Positions 18,241 to 27,545 are shown, counted from the first letter of the stretch. The stretch: DNA of 64,000 nucleotides from Gemmataceae bacterium (GCA_901538445.1 LR594584.1:652655-716654), one strand, 5' to 3'. A program made the numbers and translations. The notes: generated by a model from the letters alone, not told the origin.

Positions 18241-18975
18241 TCACTTCGTCAGCTTGGCGATGTCGTCCTTGATCGCGGTGGCCCAGATCTCGTACCCCTC
18301 GGGGCTGAGGTGCAGGAGGTCGGGCATCACCTTCTTTTCGAGGCCGCCGTCCTTGTTCAGGAAGCTGGAGCCGATGTCCTTGTAGAAGACCATCTTGTCG
18401 TCGGCGTACTTGGCGATGATGTCGTTGATTGCTTTGATCTTCGGGTTCAGCTTGTCGGCCGGGGCGACGGTGTCCTCCTTCTTGATGCCGCCGGCCCGAG
18501 GGAACACGCCGAGGAGCAGGATCTTCATGTCCGGCTTCTGCTTCTGCAGCTCGGCGATGATGCCCTTGATGCCGCCGGCGATCTGCTCGGGGGTGTGCGC
18601 GCCGGTGTTGTTGGTGCCGATCATGATGACCGCGAGCTTGGGCTTGAGCGGTTCGATCTCCTTGCCCTCGGTGAGCCGCCACAGCACGTGACCGGTCTGG
18701 TCGCCGCTGATGCCGAGGTTGACCGGCTTGAACGCGGCAAAGTGTGCCGCCCACGCCTTCTTCCCGGCCCCTTCCCAACCCTGGGTGATGCTGTCGCCGA
18801 TGAAGATCACGTCGCCCTCGCCTTTTGCGACGACCTTCAAGAACTCCTTGTGACGAGGGTTGTCACGGTTGATGAGCTTGACCGCGGGGTTGTCCTTGGC
18901 GTCCTGCGCGCCGGCGGGCGCGAACGCGGCCGCGGCCAGCGCGGAGCTGGCGAGCAGCATCATGCGAACGATCAT
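18241..18975 (-). CDS. Secreted SGNH/GDSL hydrolase
   Basis: 244 residues from the ATG at 18975, preceded by GGGAGTG and giving a signal peptide cut near AGA-QD (about residue 23). All four SGNH blocks are present: GDSIT with Ser62, Gly91 in NLGISGD, Asn122/Asn123 in GTNNTG, and Asp219/His222 in DLLHLS. It resembles the PAF-acetylhydrolase-like branch that planctomycetes use as carbohydrate or sialate esterases. Substrate not assignable. It is convergent with the decarboxylase and divergent from the BBP7 gene. Confidence 0.9.
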   Translation of the reverse strand: MIVRMMLLASSALAAAAFAPAGAQDAKDNPAVKLINRDNPRHKEFLKVVAKGEGDVIFIGDSITQGWEGAGKKAWAAHFAAFKPVNLGISGDQTGHVLWRLTEGKEIEPLKPKLAVIMIGTNNTGAHTPEQIAGGIKGIIAELQKQKPDMKILLLGVFPRAGGIKKEDTVAPADKLNPKIKAINDIIAKYADDKMVFYKDIGSSFLNKDGGLEKKVMPDLLHLSPEGYEIWATAIKDDIAKLTK

Positions 18976-19256
18976 TGTCACTCCCGGAGTGGGTGGGGCG
19001 TACCGCGTGCGGTGGGTGCTGTCGGTGCGGATCGGGCCGGGTACGGCGGCCCTTACCGGAAGTATCCGCACCCGACGGACCGGCGGCAAGCAGGAACCAC
19101 GAAGATGCGGAACCTGGGGCACGGTGCGCGGGCGCTGGTCGTGCAAGCGGGGGGCCCGGGCACCGTCCCGGGTCTGGGTTAACTCGTACAGTGGGGCAGA
19201 TGGCAGACCGATGAAGTGTCGGGACGCCATCCCTGAAGTGTCACCGAGGTCCGATC

Positions 19257-20594
19257 ATGGCGAGGACGCCAATTGTGCTGGTTGCGGCCGCGGTGCTCAC
19301 CGCTCCGGTCCGGGGGCCCGGAGCCGAGCCCCCGCCGCCCCCGGTGCTCGCCGCGGAGCCAACTCCCGGTCCGCGGGTGTGGGGGAGCGCCGAGTACCTG
19401 CTCTGGTTCACCAACCCGAGCCCGGTGCCGGCCCCGCTGGTCACGTCCGGGTCGCTGTTCGACGCGCTCCCGGGGGCGATCGGCCAGCCCGGAACGCGGG
19501 TGCTGCTCGGCGACCAGTCGCTGGGCGCGGGAGCGGTCCGCTCCGGCGGGCGGTTCTCGTTCGGGTTTCAGCCCGAGGGCTGGCCGCTGGGCGCAGAGTT
19601 CAGCTACCTGTTCCTGGGTCGCCATGCGGCGGTGGCCGAGGCGACGACCTCGGGATACCCGGGGGCACCGAGCGTGTCGGTGCCGTTCTTCGACGTGACG
19701 GGCACCGCGGGCCTCAACGGCGTCCCGGGGCAGTCGATCTACATCCTCGGCGGGCCGTTCCTCAACAAGTTCTTTGGCCTCAGCCCGCCCGACGGCACGA
19801 TCCCCGGTGTCGCGGCGTACTACCGCCTCGGGCTCGCGAGTCAGGTCCAAGGGGCGGAGGCGAACGGGGCGATGCTCCTCCGGCAGAGCGACCGGTTCCG
19901 GCTCGACGGCCTCGCGGGGTTCCGCTGGCTCCAGTTCGAGGAGGACCTGACGTTCTTCGGAACGGGCTACGGGGTGCCGGGTGGGGTGTTCCCGGGGCCC
20001 GAGACGGGTTTCACCGACCGGTTCGGCACCCGGAACGATTTTTACGGCGGTCAGGTCGGGTTCCGCGCCGCGCACACAGCCGGGCGGTGGTCGGTGGGTG
20101 CGACGTGCAAGGTGGCCCTGGGCGTCACGCACGAGCAGGCGGCGGTGAGCGGGGCGGTCACGACCCCGGGCGGCACGCTGTTCGTGAACACGAGCGGCAC
20201 CATCGGGCAGGTCGCCCCCGGCGGCGTGTTCACGCAACCGAGCAACCTCGGGACGTATCAGCGGGACGTGTTCGCGGTGGCCCCCGAGGTCAAGCTCGAC
20301 CTCGGGTACGCGGTCACGCCGCGGCTGAAGCTGTCGCTCGGGTACACGTTCCTGTGCATCTCGAACGTGGCGCGGCCGGGCAACCTGATCGACCCCGCAC
20401 TGAACCTCACGCGGACCAACCTGGCCGCCCTGTCGCGGGCCACGTCGCAGCTCGGGGTGCAGAACCCGATCCCGTTCCCCGGGGGGCCGTCCAAGGCCCC
20501 GCCCGCGTTCGGCCCGGCGGCACCGGTGTTCGACTTCCGCGACTCAGCGTTCTGGGGCCAGGGGGTCTCGTTCGGTCTGGCGTACTCGTACTGA
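19257..20594 (+). CDS. BBP7-family outer-membrane beta-barrel protein
   Basis: 445 residues with a signal peptide at 1-23, a proline-rich linker (PPPPPVL), and then the planctomycete BBP7 opening RVWGSAEYLLWFTNPSP. Alternating hydrophobic strands with aromatic girdles run to a C-terminal SFGLAYSY, an aromatic ending as expected for BAM-dependent insertion. The family is almost confined to Planctomycetota and its role is unknown, probably structural or porin-like. An intergenic space of 281 nt separates it from the divergent SGNH gene. Confidence 0.85.
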   Translation: MARTPIVLVAAAVLTAPVRGPGAEPPPPPVLAAEPTPGPRVWGSAEYLLWFTNPSPVPAPLVTSGSLFDALPGAIGQPGTRVLLGDQSLGAGAVRSGGRFSFGFQPEGWPLGAEFSYLFLGRHAAVAEATTSGYPGAPSVSVPFFDVTGTAGLNGVPGQSIYILGGPFLNKFFGLSPPDGTIPGVAAYYRLGLASQVQGAEANGAMLLRQSDRFRLDGLAGFRWLQFEEDLTFFGTGYGVPGGVFPGPETGFTDRFGTRNDFYGGQVGFRAAHTAGRWSVGATCKVALGVTHEQAAVSGAVTTPGGTLFVNTSGTIGQVAPGGVFTQPSNLGTYQRDVFAVAPEVKLDLGYAVTPRLKLSLGYTFLCISNVARPGNLIDPALNLTRTNLAALSRATSQLGVQNPIPFPGGPSKAPPAFGPAAPVFDFRDSAFWGQGVSFGLAYSY

Positions 20595-20635
20595 AGCCCG
20601 CCTCCCCTCGGCGGTTTGCGCTCTAGGTTGGGGGC

Positions 20636-21781
20636 ATGACTGTTCGCCGCTTGCTCCCGGTTCTCGCGCTCGCCGCCGTCGCCGTCATGTTCGTGGGGCA
20701 GGTCCGCGACCTGCTCGCCGACCCGACCGTGTGGCCGCCGGACGATTACATCGAGTACTGGGCCGCTGCGAAACTCGCGGTGCGGGGTCAGAACCCCTAC
20801 GACGGGAACCTGCTGCTTCCCCTGGAGCGGGAGGGGGGCCGCGACACCGATGAACCGGTGATGATGTGGAACCCGCCGTGGACGCTCGCGGTGGTCTTCC
20901 CGCTCGGGTTGCTTCCGTCGCGGGCCGGGCAACTGTTGTGGCTCGCGGTGAACTTCGCAGTGGTCGTGTACTGCGGGGAGCGGATGTGGGCGATGTTCGG
21001 CGGCCGACGCGACCGCCGGTGGGTCGGCGTCGCGATCGTGCTCGTCGCGCTTCCGACCCTGTTCGCGCTCCAGTCGGGGCAGATCAGTCCCCTCCTGCTA
21101 CTCGGTGCGGTGCTGTTCCTCGACCTCGAGCGCCGTGGCTACCCGGCGCTCGCGGGCGCGGCCACGGTGCTGCTCGCGATCAAGCCGCACCTCGCATACC
21201 TCGTGTGGCTCGCGATCCTCTGTGATGCCGTGCAGACGCGGCACTGGCGAAGGCTGATCGGCGGGGCGATCGCGGGGGCGGTGTGCAGCGCGTTCCCGCT
21301 GCTGTTCGTGCCGGACGTGTGGAACCAGTTCCGCGACGCGATGGCGAACCGGCCGCCCGAGCAGTGGATGTCGCCGACCCTCGGCACGGTGCTCCGGATG
21401 CAGTTCGGCGAGGGAATGTTCAAACTGCAGTTCGTACCGGTGCTGATCGGGCTCGCGTGGTTCGCGCTGTACTACCCGCGGTGGGCGAGCCGCTGGAACT
21501 GGGCCGATCAGGTGCCGCTGCTGCTCCTCGTGTCGTTCGTGACCGCACCCTACGGCGCGTGGCCGTTCGACATGGTGCTGCTGCTCCCGGCCGCTGTGTG
21601 GCTCGTTGTGCGTTGCGGGCCGTGGGTCGTCGCCGCGCTTGTTGCGGTGAACATCGGGTGCCTCGTGTTGAACTTGCTCCAGACCGGGTCGTTCTGGTTC
21701 CTGTGGGTGTCGCCGGCCGTGCTGCTCATCTACACCGCGTGGGCTCGACGCGGCACCGCTCCCGCACCGGAGACCGCATGA
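20636..21781 (+). CDS. Polytopic membrane glycosyltransferase, GT87 (DUF2029) family
   Basis: 381 residues with about nine or ten membrane helices. After TM1 comes DDYIEYWAAAKLAVRGQNPYD, the catalytic loop pattern of GT87 mannosyltransferase-like enzymes, which use polyprenyl-phosphate sugars on the outer face of the inner membrane. MMWNPPWTLAVVFPL and LPTLFALQSGQISPLLLL are further family-typical stretches. The start is supported by a G-rich ribosome-binding site. Its stop overlaps the start of the next gene (ATGA), so the two are translationally coupled. Confidence 0.85.
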   Translation: MTVRRLLPVLALAAVAVMFVGQVRDLLADPTVWPPDDYIEYWAAAKLAVRGQNPYDGNLLLPLEREGGRDTDEPVMMWNPPWTLAVVFPLGLLPSRAGQLLWLAVNFAVVVYCGERMWAMFGGRRDRRWVGVAIVLVALPTLFALQSGQISPLLLLGAVLFLDLERRGYPALAGAATVLLAIKPHLAYLVWLAILCDAVQTRHWRRLIGGAIAGAVCSAFPLLFVPDVWNQFRDAMANRPPEQWMSPTLGTVLRMQFGEGMFKLQFVPVLIGLAWFALYYPRWASRWNWADQVPLLLLVSFVTAPYGAWPFDMVLLLPAAVWLVVRCGPWVVAALVAVNIGCLVLNLLQTGSFWFLWVSPAVLLIYTAWARRGTAPAPETA

Positions 21782-23325
21782 CGCTCCCCCGCTGGTTGTC
21801 GCCGGGTGCGGTCGCGTTCCTGGCGATCTGGCTCGTGCTGATGGCGTTCGGCCCGACCGGGATGCTCCGCGACCCCGGCACGTTCTGGCACACCCGCACC
21901 GGCGACCTGATCCTCGCGGAGGGGTTCATCCGCACCGACCCGTACACGTTCACGCACCCCGCGTACCCGGACCGGTGGTGGGTGCCGTACCAGTGGCTCG
22001 GCGAGGTCGGGATGGCGCTGGCGCACCGCGTCGCCGGCTTCGACGCGCAGCTTCTGGGTGCGGTTACGATCATCGCGGCCACGTTCGCGTTCCTCGCCGT
22101 GCGGCTCCTGGCGACCGGGCTGAACTTCGTGCTCGTCGGGGCGATCATGGGCGTGGCGCTAGCCGCGGCCGGCGCGCACTTCCACGTCCGCCCGCACCTC
22201 GTCACGACGGCCGGGATGGCGCTGCTCGCTTCGGTGCTGGTGGAATGTGATGGGGGCCGCGTGCGGGTGCCGCAGTTGTTCTGGCTGGTGCCGGCGTTCG
22301 TGGTGTGGGCGAACGTCCACGGCGGCTACCTCGGCGGGTTCGGCACGCTCGTGATCGCGGCCGCCGGGTGGGTGGTGTTCTGGGCACTCGGGCGGCCGAC
22401 GCCGGTGAAGTCGCGGGGCGACGTCGGGCTCCTCGCGCTGCTGGTCGTGCTGAGCGGCGCGGCGGCACTCGTGAACCCCTACGGCACCGACATGCTGAAG
22501 GTGTGGCGCGTCATCATGGGCGAGCCGATCCTCCGCGAGATCATCAAGGAGCACCGGCCGCTCGAACTCGACGACGCGAACACGATCCCGGTGCTTCTGC
22601 TCGGCGCGCTGTACCTGCTCACGCTCGCGGGGTTGAGCTGGCGCGAGGTCCGGGTGTCGTGGCTGCTGCCGCTCGTGTGGCTGGCGCAGACGGTCGAGCG
22701 CTGCCGGCACGCGACGCTGTTCGTCGTGGTGGCGCTCGTCGCGATCGCCGCGATGTGGCCCCACACCCGCTGGGCCGCGCGACTCGCGAAGGACCGCCCG
22801 GACTTCTACGACCCCGCCTCGGCCCCGGCCCCGCGACCGTGGTGGGCGAGCGTGTGGCTTCCGGCTCTTGTGGTCCTGCTGACGCTCGCGCTCGAAGCCT
22901 CGGGCACGCGGGTTCCCGTGGTCGGGGCCGGGTGGGCGGTCCACGAAGCGGAGCACTGGCCGGTCGAGGTGCTCGACGCACTGAAGGCGAACGAGCCGCA
23001 GCCCGGCGAGACGCACAACAAGGTCTTCAACGACTACGTCGACGGCGCGTTCGTCATCTACCACGCACCGGGGTACAAGGTGTTCGTGGACGACCGGTGC
23101 GAGGTGTTCGGCGGTCAGTGGCTGTACGACTTCGTGCGGGCGTCGTCATCAGACACGCCCGCCGCGGTGCGGACCGCAATGATGGAGCAGTGGCAGGCCG
23201 ACTACGGCCGGTTCGACTTCGCGCTGACCCGCCCCGGCACCCCGTTCGACGACTACTTCCGCACCGCCCGCGGGTGGGCGTGCGTCAAGCGCACCGGCAC
23301 CGCCGCCTTCTACCGCCGCGAGTGA
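21778..23325 (+). CDS. Polytopic membrane protein, GT-C-like, unknown function
   Basis: 515 residues. The ATG at 21778 overlaps the preceding stop, and only from here does the protein look like a membrane protein. About ten helices are followed by a soluble C-terminal region of roughly 150 residues (NKVFNDYVDGAFVIYH, KVFVDDRCEVFGG). The RDPGTFWHTRTGDLIL and DPYTFTHP segments after TM1 resemble planctomycete proteins placed among GT-C glycosyltransferases. A decayed copy of its last 20 codons lies at 24899-24964, beyond the next gene. Function beyond envelope glycan or lipid-linked sugar work is not supported. Confidence 0.75.
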   Translation: MTLPRWLSPGAVAFLAIWLVLMAFGPTGMLRDPGTFWHTRTGDLILAEGFIRTDPYTFTHPAYPDRWWVPYQWLGEVGMALAHRVAGFDAQLLGAVTIIAATFAFLAVRLLATGLNFVLVGAIMGVALAAAGAHFHVRPHLVTTAGMALLASVLVECDGGRVRVPQLFWLVPAFVVWANVHGGYLGGFGTLVIAAAGWVVFWALGRPTPVKSRGDVGLLALLVVLSGAAALVNPYGTDMLKVWRVIMGEPILREIIKEHRPLELDDANTIPVLLLGALYLLTLAGLSWREVRVSWLLPLVWLAQTVERCRHATLFVVVALVAIAAMWPHTRWAARLAKDRPDFYDPASAPAPRPWWASVWLPALVVLLTLALEASGTRVPVVGAGWAVHEAEHWPVEVLDALKANEPQPGETHNKVFNDYVDGAFVIYHAPGYKVFVDDRCEVFGGQWLYDFVRASSSDTPAAVRTAMMEQWQADYGRFDFALTRPGTPFDDYFRTARGWACVKRTGTAAFYRRE

Positions 23326-23340
23326 CAGCAGGGTGTCAGT

Positions 23341-24867
23341 TCACTTGCCATCCAGGCCGCTCAGCGCTCCCGGGATGGCCCGCTTGTACAGCGGCAGGTG
23401 TCGGTAGTAGACCTCAAGGGTGAGGATCGCGAACGCCGTGGTGCCGAGGCGACCGAGGTGCTTGCCGGCCCAGGCGTCGTCCGGGTCGAAGCTGCCCGCG
23501 TCGTCACCGGTCTTGGCCTGAAGGCCGACCAGCCAGTCCCGCGTTCCCCCGGTGCGGATTCCGAGCACCTTCGGCCCGCGGTTCCTCGTCGCCCATTCGT
23601 CGCCCTCGCAGTACCGGACGACCTGCGTCGCGTGGTACAGGAAGTAAGCGTCATCAATGCGCTTCGGGGCCGCGACGGGCGCACGCGGCATCAACCCGCC
23701 AACGCCCTGCATCATCCCGGCTTGGTCCGGCCCCCACCCGTCGATGAGGTATCGGCACAGCAGCCCCGATGCGGTCCACGTCGTACCCGGAAACGCCCAT
23801 GCCTTGCCGAACGGGCCGTACACCGGCTTGCGCGTCCCGACTCCGGCGAGGTTGAGGAAATCAACGGCCTTCTTGAAGGTCGCCGCGGGCACGGTGACAG
23901 CCTTGCTCATCGCGGCAGCCTTCAGCGCCTGAACTTGCCACCCGACCAGCGTGATGTCCCCGCGTTCGCCGGGGGCAGCCGCCCAGCTCCCGTTCGGTGT
24001 CTGCGTCACGACGATGTGGTTCACCGCCGACTGGGCCGCGGCGAGGAGCCATGCCCGGTCCTGCGTCATGCCGACCGCCTCGCACAGCGCGATCGTGCCC
24101 AGCGCGTGGGCGAACGGGTCCGACGAGAGGCGAAGCGCCCCGACTTGCTGTCGCGGCCGCTTGTCCAGGATGTAGTCAAGGCCGGCCGCCACTACTGCCT
24201 TGTGGGTACCGCGGAGGTGCGTCTCACCGGCCCCGAGGAATGCGAGCAGCGCCAGGGCGGTTGCGCCGACCCGGTCGGGGTGCTCGCCGGCATCGAACTG
24301 CCAACTCCCGTCCGCTCGCTGGTGCCGTGCAAGCCACGCCAGCCCCCTCCACACGGCTCGTTCGCTCTCGACACTTCCGCCGGTGTCTTCGAGGAGTCGG
24401 CGACGGGTCGCCCCACTTCGGCCCACGTAATTCGTCCGCAGTGAAGAATGCTCATCCAAGTTCGGTGGCTGAGTCGCGGTCGCAATCACCCGTATTTCAG
24501 GTATCCGCACCCACCGCGACTGAGAGTCAGTCAGGTCGGGTGGGTGGTCGTCCGGATTACCTGGGTACGATTCGACGAGGTACTGCAATAGCAGTTGCTC
24601 GTAGCTCGGCACCGCACAGCAGAGGTCGCCGCACGGCAGGAGGGGTTCCTCCGGACGAAGGTCTGTGGCCGCCTCGACCGACGACCCGGCGTGATCCTCA
24701 CGCAGACCAGATTCCTCGTCGAACGACTCAGATTTCTCGACTCCCGGCGGGGCGTCACCGCCGTGCCGGGCGCAGTACGCGGTCACCGCGGCAAGGGCCA
24801 GCAGCAGGACGAGGACGACGCGGGGAATCACGGGAGCCTCCGGGACGCTCCCCTTGAGACGCACCAA
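23341..24867 (-). CDS. Prenyltransferase/squalene-oxidase-repeat protein, membrane-anchored
   Basis: 508 residues with a membrane anchor at about 15-33 and then an (alpha/alpha)-barrel made of repeats such as GLAWLARHQRADGSWQ, VNHIVVTQTPNGSW and WLVGLQAKTGDDAGSF. The family looks like squalene cyclases, but the catalytic DxDD of squalene-hopene cyclase is absent, so it is not a cyclase. A CGDLCC motif lies near residue 79. Planctomycetes carry many such proteins of unknown role. Codon use looks slightly less GC-biased than its neighbours. It is bracketed by two copies of the 3' end of the preceding gene. Confidence 0.8.
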   Translation of the reverse strand: MVRLKGSVPEAPVIPRVVLVLLLALAAVTAYCARHGGDAPPGVEKSESFDEESGLREDHAGSSVEAATDLRPEEPLLPCGDLCCAVPSYEQLLLQYLVESYPGNPDDHPPDLTDSQSRWVRIPEIRVIATATQPPNLDEHSSLRTNYVGRSGATRRRLLEDTGGSVESERAVWRGLAWLARHQRADGSWQFDAGEHPDRVGATALALLAFLGAGETHLRGTHKAVVAAGLDYILDKRPRQQVGALRLSSDPFAHALGTIALCEAVGMTQDRAWLLAAAQSAVNHIVVTQTPNGSWAAAPGERGDITLVGWQVQALKAAAMSKAVTVPAATFKKAVDFLNLAGVGTRKPVYGPFGKAWAFPGTTWTASGLLCRYLIDGWGPDQAGMMQGVGGLMPRAPVAAPKRIDDAYFLYHATQVVRYCEGDEWATRNRGPKVLGIRTGGTRDWLVGLQAKTGDDAGSFDPDDAWAGKHLGRLGTTAFAILTLEVYYRHLPLYKRAIPGALSGLDGK

Positions 24868-24898
24868 CGACCGAGAGAGTTCCCCCCGTCACGCCGCG

Positions 24899-24964
24899 GG
24901 GGCCGCCCGCGGGTGGTCGTGCATCAAGCGCACCGGCACCGCCGCCTTCTACGGCCGGGTGTGA
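24899..24964 (+). pseudogene. Remnant of the 3' end of the membrane protein gene at 21778-23325
   Basis: About 65 nt ending in TGA at 24962-24964 match the last 65 nt of the gene ending at 23325, with about 7 differences. Translated, it reads ARGWSCIKRTGTAAFYGRV before the stop, against ARGWACVKRTGTAAFYRRE in the intact gene. Nothing upstream of it is coding. It lies in direct orientation on the far side of the prenyltransferase-like gene. Confidence 0.8.
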
Positions 24965-25120
24965 GACCGGAGCGCGTGAGTCTGTTGCTTCCTGAGCCGG
25001 GTGGGGACGCGGCCGCGTCCGGCCTCACACCGTCCGGCAGTAGGGGCGACTCGCGGCGCTTCGGGTGCGCGTGGTGGGGGTAGGTGGGAAATGGTTCTGG
25101 GGGAAGTGGGGGGTGGGGTC

Positions 25121-25220
25121 TCCAGAACCAACCAAAACTCTCCAGAAAGACGCGAAACTCTCCAGAATCAACGAAAACTCTCCAGAACCAAGCCCAACTC
25201 TCCAGAACCAAACCGCCGCT
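25121..25220. repeat. 20-nt tandem repeat, five copies
   Basis: Five head-to-tail units of exactly 20 nt, each opening with TCCAGAA and most ending AACTC, with drifted middles. A sixth, weaker match follows. It has no spacers, so it is not a CRISPR array. It lies in a 615-nt gap without genes. Confidence 0.85.
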
Positions 25221-25482
25221 CGCCAGAAGCAAGGGCTCCCGCACCCCACGAACCCACAGTACCGCCCGCCGCGGCGCGAGACCATGTCGGATGCTTGCCC
25301 GGGTGCGCCGAGGGGCTTGGGGCAATCGCGGGACGCGGCCCCGGATCCCGCGATGCACCCCTGTGCCCGTGGTCGATGACGGTGGCCGGGGCGAGGTCAA
25401 CCGTGGGCACGACCTCAGCCCGGCCCCACACCGGCTGGCTCCAGAACACAACTGATCGGCGAAAGTCGGCACGAAAAGGGGC
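25221..25482. other. Gap downstream of mscL, two weak hairpins
   Basis: No gene seen. TCGCGGGA/TCCCGCGA (25326-25353) and GAGGTC/GACCTC (25393-25416) form small hairpins that could end mscL transcription. Confidence 0.35.
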
Positions 25483-25887
25483 TCACCCGTTTTTGGTCTT
25501 CTGTTCCTTCAGCAGGTCGCGGATCTCGGTCAGGAGCTTTTCGGTCGCGGTCGGCTCGGGCGGCGGGGCGGCGGCCTCGTCCCTGAGGACGTACTTGTGC
25601 AGCGCGTTGATCCCCTTCACCACCATAAACATGCAGAACCCGATGATGACGAAGTTCAGCACCGACTGCGCGAACTTGCCCCACCCGAGGTAGGCGTCGC
25701 CGTACAGCTTGAACCGCATCTGCGACACGTCGATGCCGCCCGTGAGCACGCCGACGATCGGCATGAACAGGTCGGCCACGAGCGAGTCGACGATCTTGGT
25801 GAACGCGGTGCCGATCACCACGCCGACCGCGAGGTCGACGACGTTCCCGCGGAGGATGAACTTCTTGAACTCTTGCAGCACGGGCAT
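25483..25887 (-). CDS. mscL: Large-conductance mechanosensitive channel MscL
   Basis: 134 residues, the normal length. An N-terminal amphipathic helix (MLQEFKKFILRGN type), TM1 with VVDLAVGVVIGTAFTKIVDSLV, a periplasmic loop, TM2 (FVIIGFCMFMVVKGIN) and a C-terminal charged helix (EKLLTEIRDLLKEQK) are all present. A Pro/Ala linker (AAAPPPEPTA) separates TM2 from the bundle. It forms the homopentameric emergency valve opened by membrane tension on osmotic downshift. The start at 25887 matches the family N-terminus. Confidence 0.97.
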   Translation of the reverse strand: MPVLQEFKKFILRGNVVDLAVGVVIGTAFTKIVDSLVADLFMPIVGVLTGGIDVSQMRFKLYGDAYLGWGKFAQSVLNFVIIGFCMFMVVKGINALHKYVLRDEAAAPPPEPTATEKLLTEIRDLLKEQKTKNG

Positions 25888-26055
25888 TGGGCAAACCTCG
25901 GGTGGGGTGGTCCTGGAACTCGGGTGTTGTACGCCGGCAAATCCCGCACCGGCACGCCCGGCCGTCCGGCCGAAAGGCCGCTCCGGCGCTTGACTTCCCC
26001 GCGCGGCCGCGCGAAAACGGACTGAGTCCCCACTCCTTCCGCTCGAGGTGACTCG

Positions 26056-27534
26056 ATGACCCGTTCCGCGATGGCACTCGGCGTGGTCGTGCTTGCGCTC
26101 ACGCGCGCCGGCACCGCCGCCGCCGGCCCCTACGACGACCTGCTCAAGCACACGTCGCAGAACACCAACACGCTCGTCCTCATCGACGTGAAGGGGGCGT
26201 TCGCGTCGCCGCTGGCGAAGGCCGAGAAGTGGGCCGAGAAGGGGAAGGCCGGGGACCGGGCCGGCCTCGGGTTCGTCCCCGCCGACGCCGAACTGGTGGT
26301 CATCTCGGCCGAGGTGAACCTGAACTCGCTCGACCGCGACTTCCAGGTCGGGCTGGTCAAGGTGTCGCACAACGTGCCCGAAATGGCGGAGCTGGCCGCC
26401 CAGGAGGGCGGCACCGCCGACGAGATCGCCGGCCGGCTCGCCGTGCTGTCGCCGCGGAACGTGTACTTCACCACCCTCCCCGGCGCGCAGTTCGTCGCCG
26501 TGTACCCGGCCGACCGGCAGTACACCGCACGCTACCTCAAGGCGGTGAAGGCCGGCAAGACCGGCCAGCTCTCGCCGTACCTCGCGAAGGCCGTGGAGAA
26601 GACCAGCGGCAACGCGGTCACCATCGCCGTGGACATGGAGGACGTGATCGACAAGACCATGCTCCGGCTGTCGCTCGGGGCGAGCCCGTCGGTGCGGAAG
26701 GTGAAGACCGCGGACGTGAACCTGATCGCCGCGTTCCTCTCCGGCACCAAGGGGCTCACGTTCGCCGCCAAGGTCGACTCCGAGGTCAAGGCGAGCTTCA
26801 CCGTGGACTTCGTGGGCGACCCGACCGCCTTCCGCATGACCCTCCCGGACCTGTTCCGCGAGCTGCTCGAGGACCAGGGCATCGCGATCGCCGGGTTCGG
26901 GAACTGGACCCCGACGTTCACCAACAACACGATGACGCTGTCCGGCGTCATGACCACGGCCGACCTGAAGCGGATCATCTCGCTGTTCGCGTTCCCGCAG
27001 CTCCCCGGCGAGCCCGACCCGAAGGTGAAGGGCAACGAGGCCGGCCCCGACGCAACGCGGCGGTATCTGGCGGCCATCGACACGATCCTGTCCGAAACGC
27101 GGGCGATGCAGAAGAGCCCGAACTACGACAAGATGGCGACGTGGCACGACAAGGCGGCCGACCAGATCGACCAACTGAGCCGCCGCAACGTGGACCAGAT
27201 CGCGGCCGACGCGGCGTACAAGGTGTCGCAGCAGTTGCGGGCGATCGCCCAGAGCATGCGGGGCGTGCCGATCGACAAGAAGGCGCTCGAGAGCCAGCAG
27301 TACTACTACACCTCGGGCGGCGGGGTTAATGTGGGCGGGTTCGGGTGGTACGGGCGGCCGTTCTTCTTCAACAACCCCGGCTACACCACCACCAACATTC
27401 CTGAGATCCAGGCGAAGATCGCGAAGGTGGTCGCCGACGACGAGAAGCAACGGCTCGAGTCGTGGTCGGCGATCGACCGCGCCATCCAGGAGGCCCGCCG
27501 CAAGCTGAGCGACAAGTACAAGTCGGACTTCTGA
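26056..27534 (+). CDS. Secreted protein of unknown function
   Basis: 492 residues with an N-terminal signal (MALGVVVLALTRAGTAAAG) and no membrane helix after it. The first ~300 residues are mixed alpha/beta (LVLIDVKGAFASPLAKA, AELVVISAEVNL, GLTFAAKVDSEVKASFTVDF). This is followed by a glycine/tyrosine/asparagine-rich stretch (QQYYYTSGGGVNVGGFGWYGRPFFFNN) at about 414-440 and a charged C-terminal helix. I do not recognise the family beyond its resemblance to other planctomycete hypothetical proteins. A GAGGTGA box upstream supports the start. Confidence 0.7.
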   Translation: MTRSAMALGVVVLALTRAGTAAAGPYDDLLKHTSQNTNTLVLIDVKGAFASPLAKAEKWAEKGKAGDRAGLGFVPADAELVVISAEVNLNSLDRDFQVGLVKVSHNVPEMAELAAQEGGTADEIAGRLAVLSPRNVYFTTLPGAQFVAVYPADRQYTARYLKAVKAGKTGQLSPYLAKAVEKTSGNAVTIAVDMEDVIDKTMLRLSLGASPSVRKVKTADVNLIAAFLSGTKGLTFAAKVDSEVKASFTVDFVGDPTAFRMTLPDLFRELLEDQGIAIAGFGNWTPTFTNNTMTLSGVMTTADLKRIISLFAFPQLPGEPDPKVKGNEAGPDATRRYLAAIDTILSETRAMQKSPNYDKMATWHDKAADQIDQLSRRNVDQIAADAAYKVSQQLRAIAQSMRGVPIDKKALESQQYYYTSGGGVNVGGFGWYGRPFFFNNPGYTTTNIPEIQAKIAKVVADDEKQRLESWSAIDRAIQEARRKLSDKYKSDF

Positions 27535-27545
27535 GGAAGCCGTTC

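Noticed and set aside
23341-24867. Squalene-hopene cyclase
   Set aside because: The barrel repeats are present but the catalytic DxDD motif is missing and the protein is too short and membrane-anchored.
25121-25220. Possible CRISPR array
   Set aside because: Units are contiguous with no unique spacers, the period is only 20 nt, and no cas genes are nearby.
25025-25472. Several overlapping 80-180 codon frames around the tandem repeat
   Set aside because: They translate the 20-nt repeat in several frames, differ in every frame and resemble no protein.
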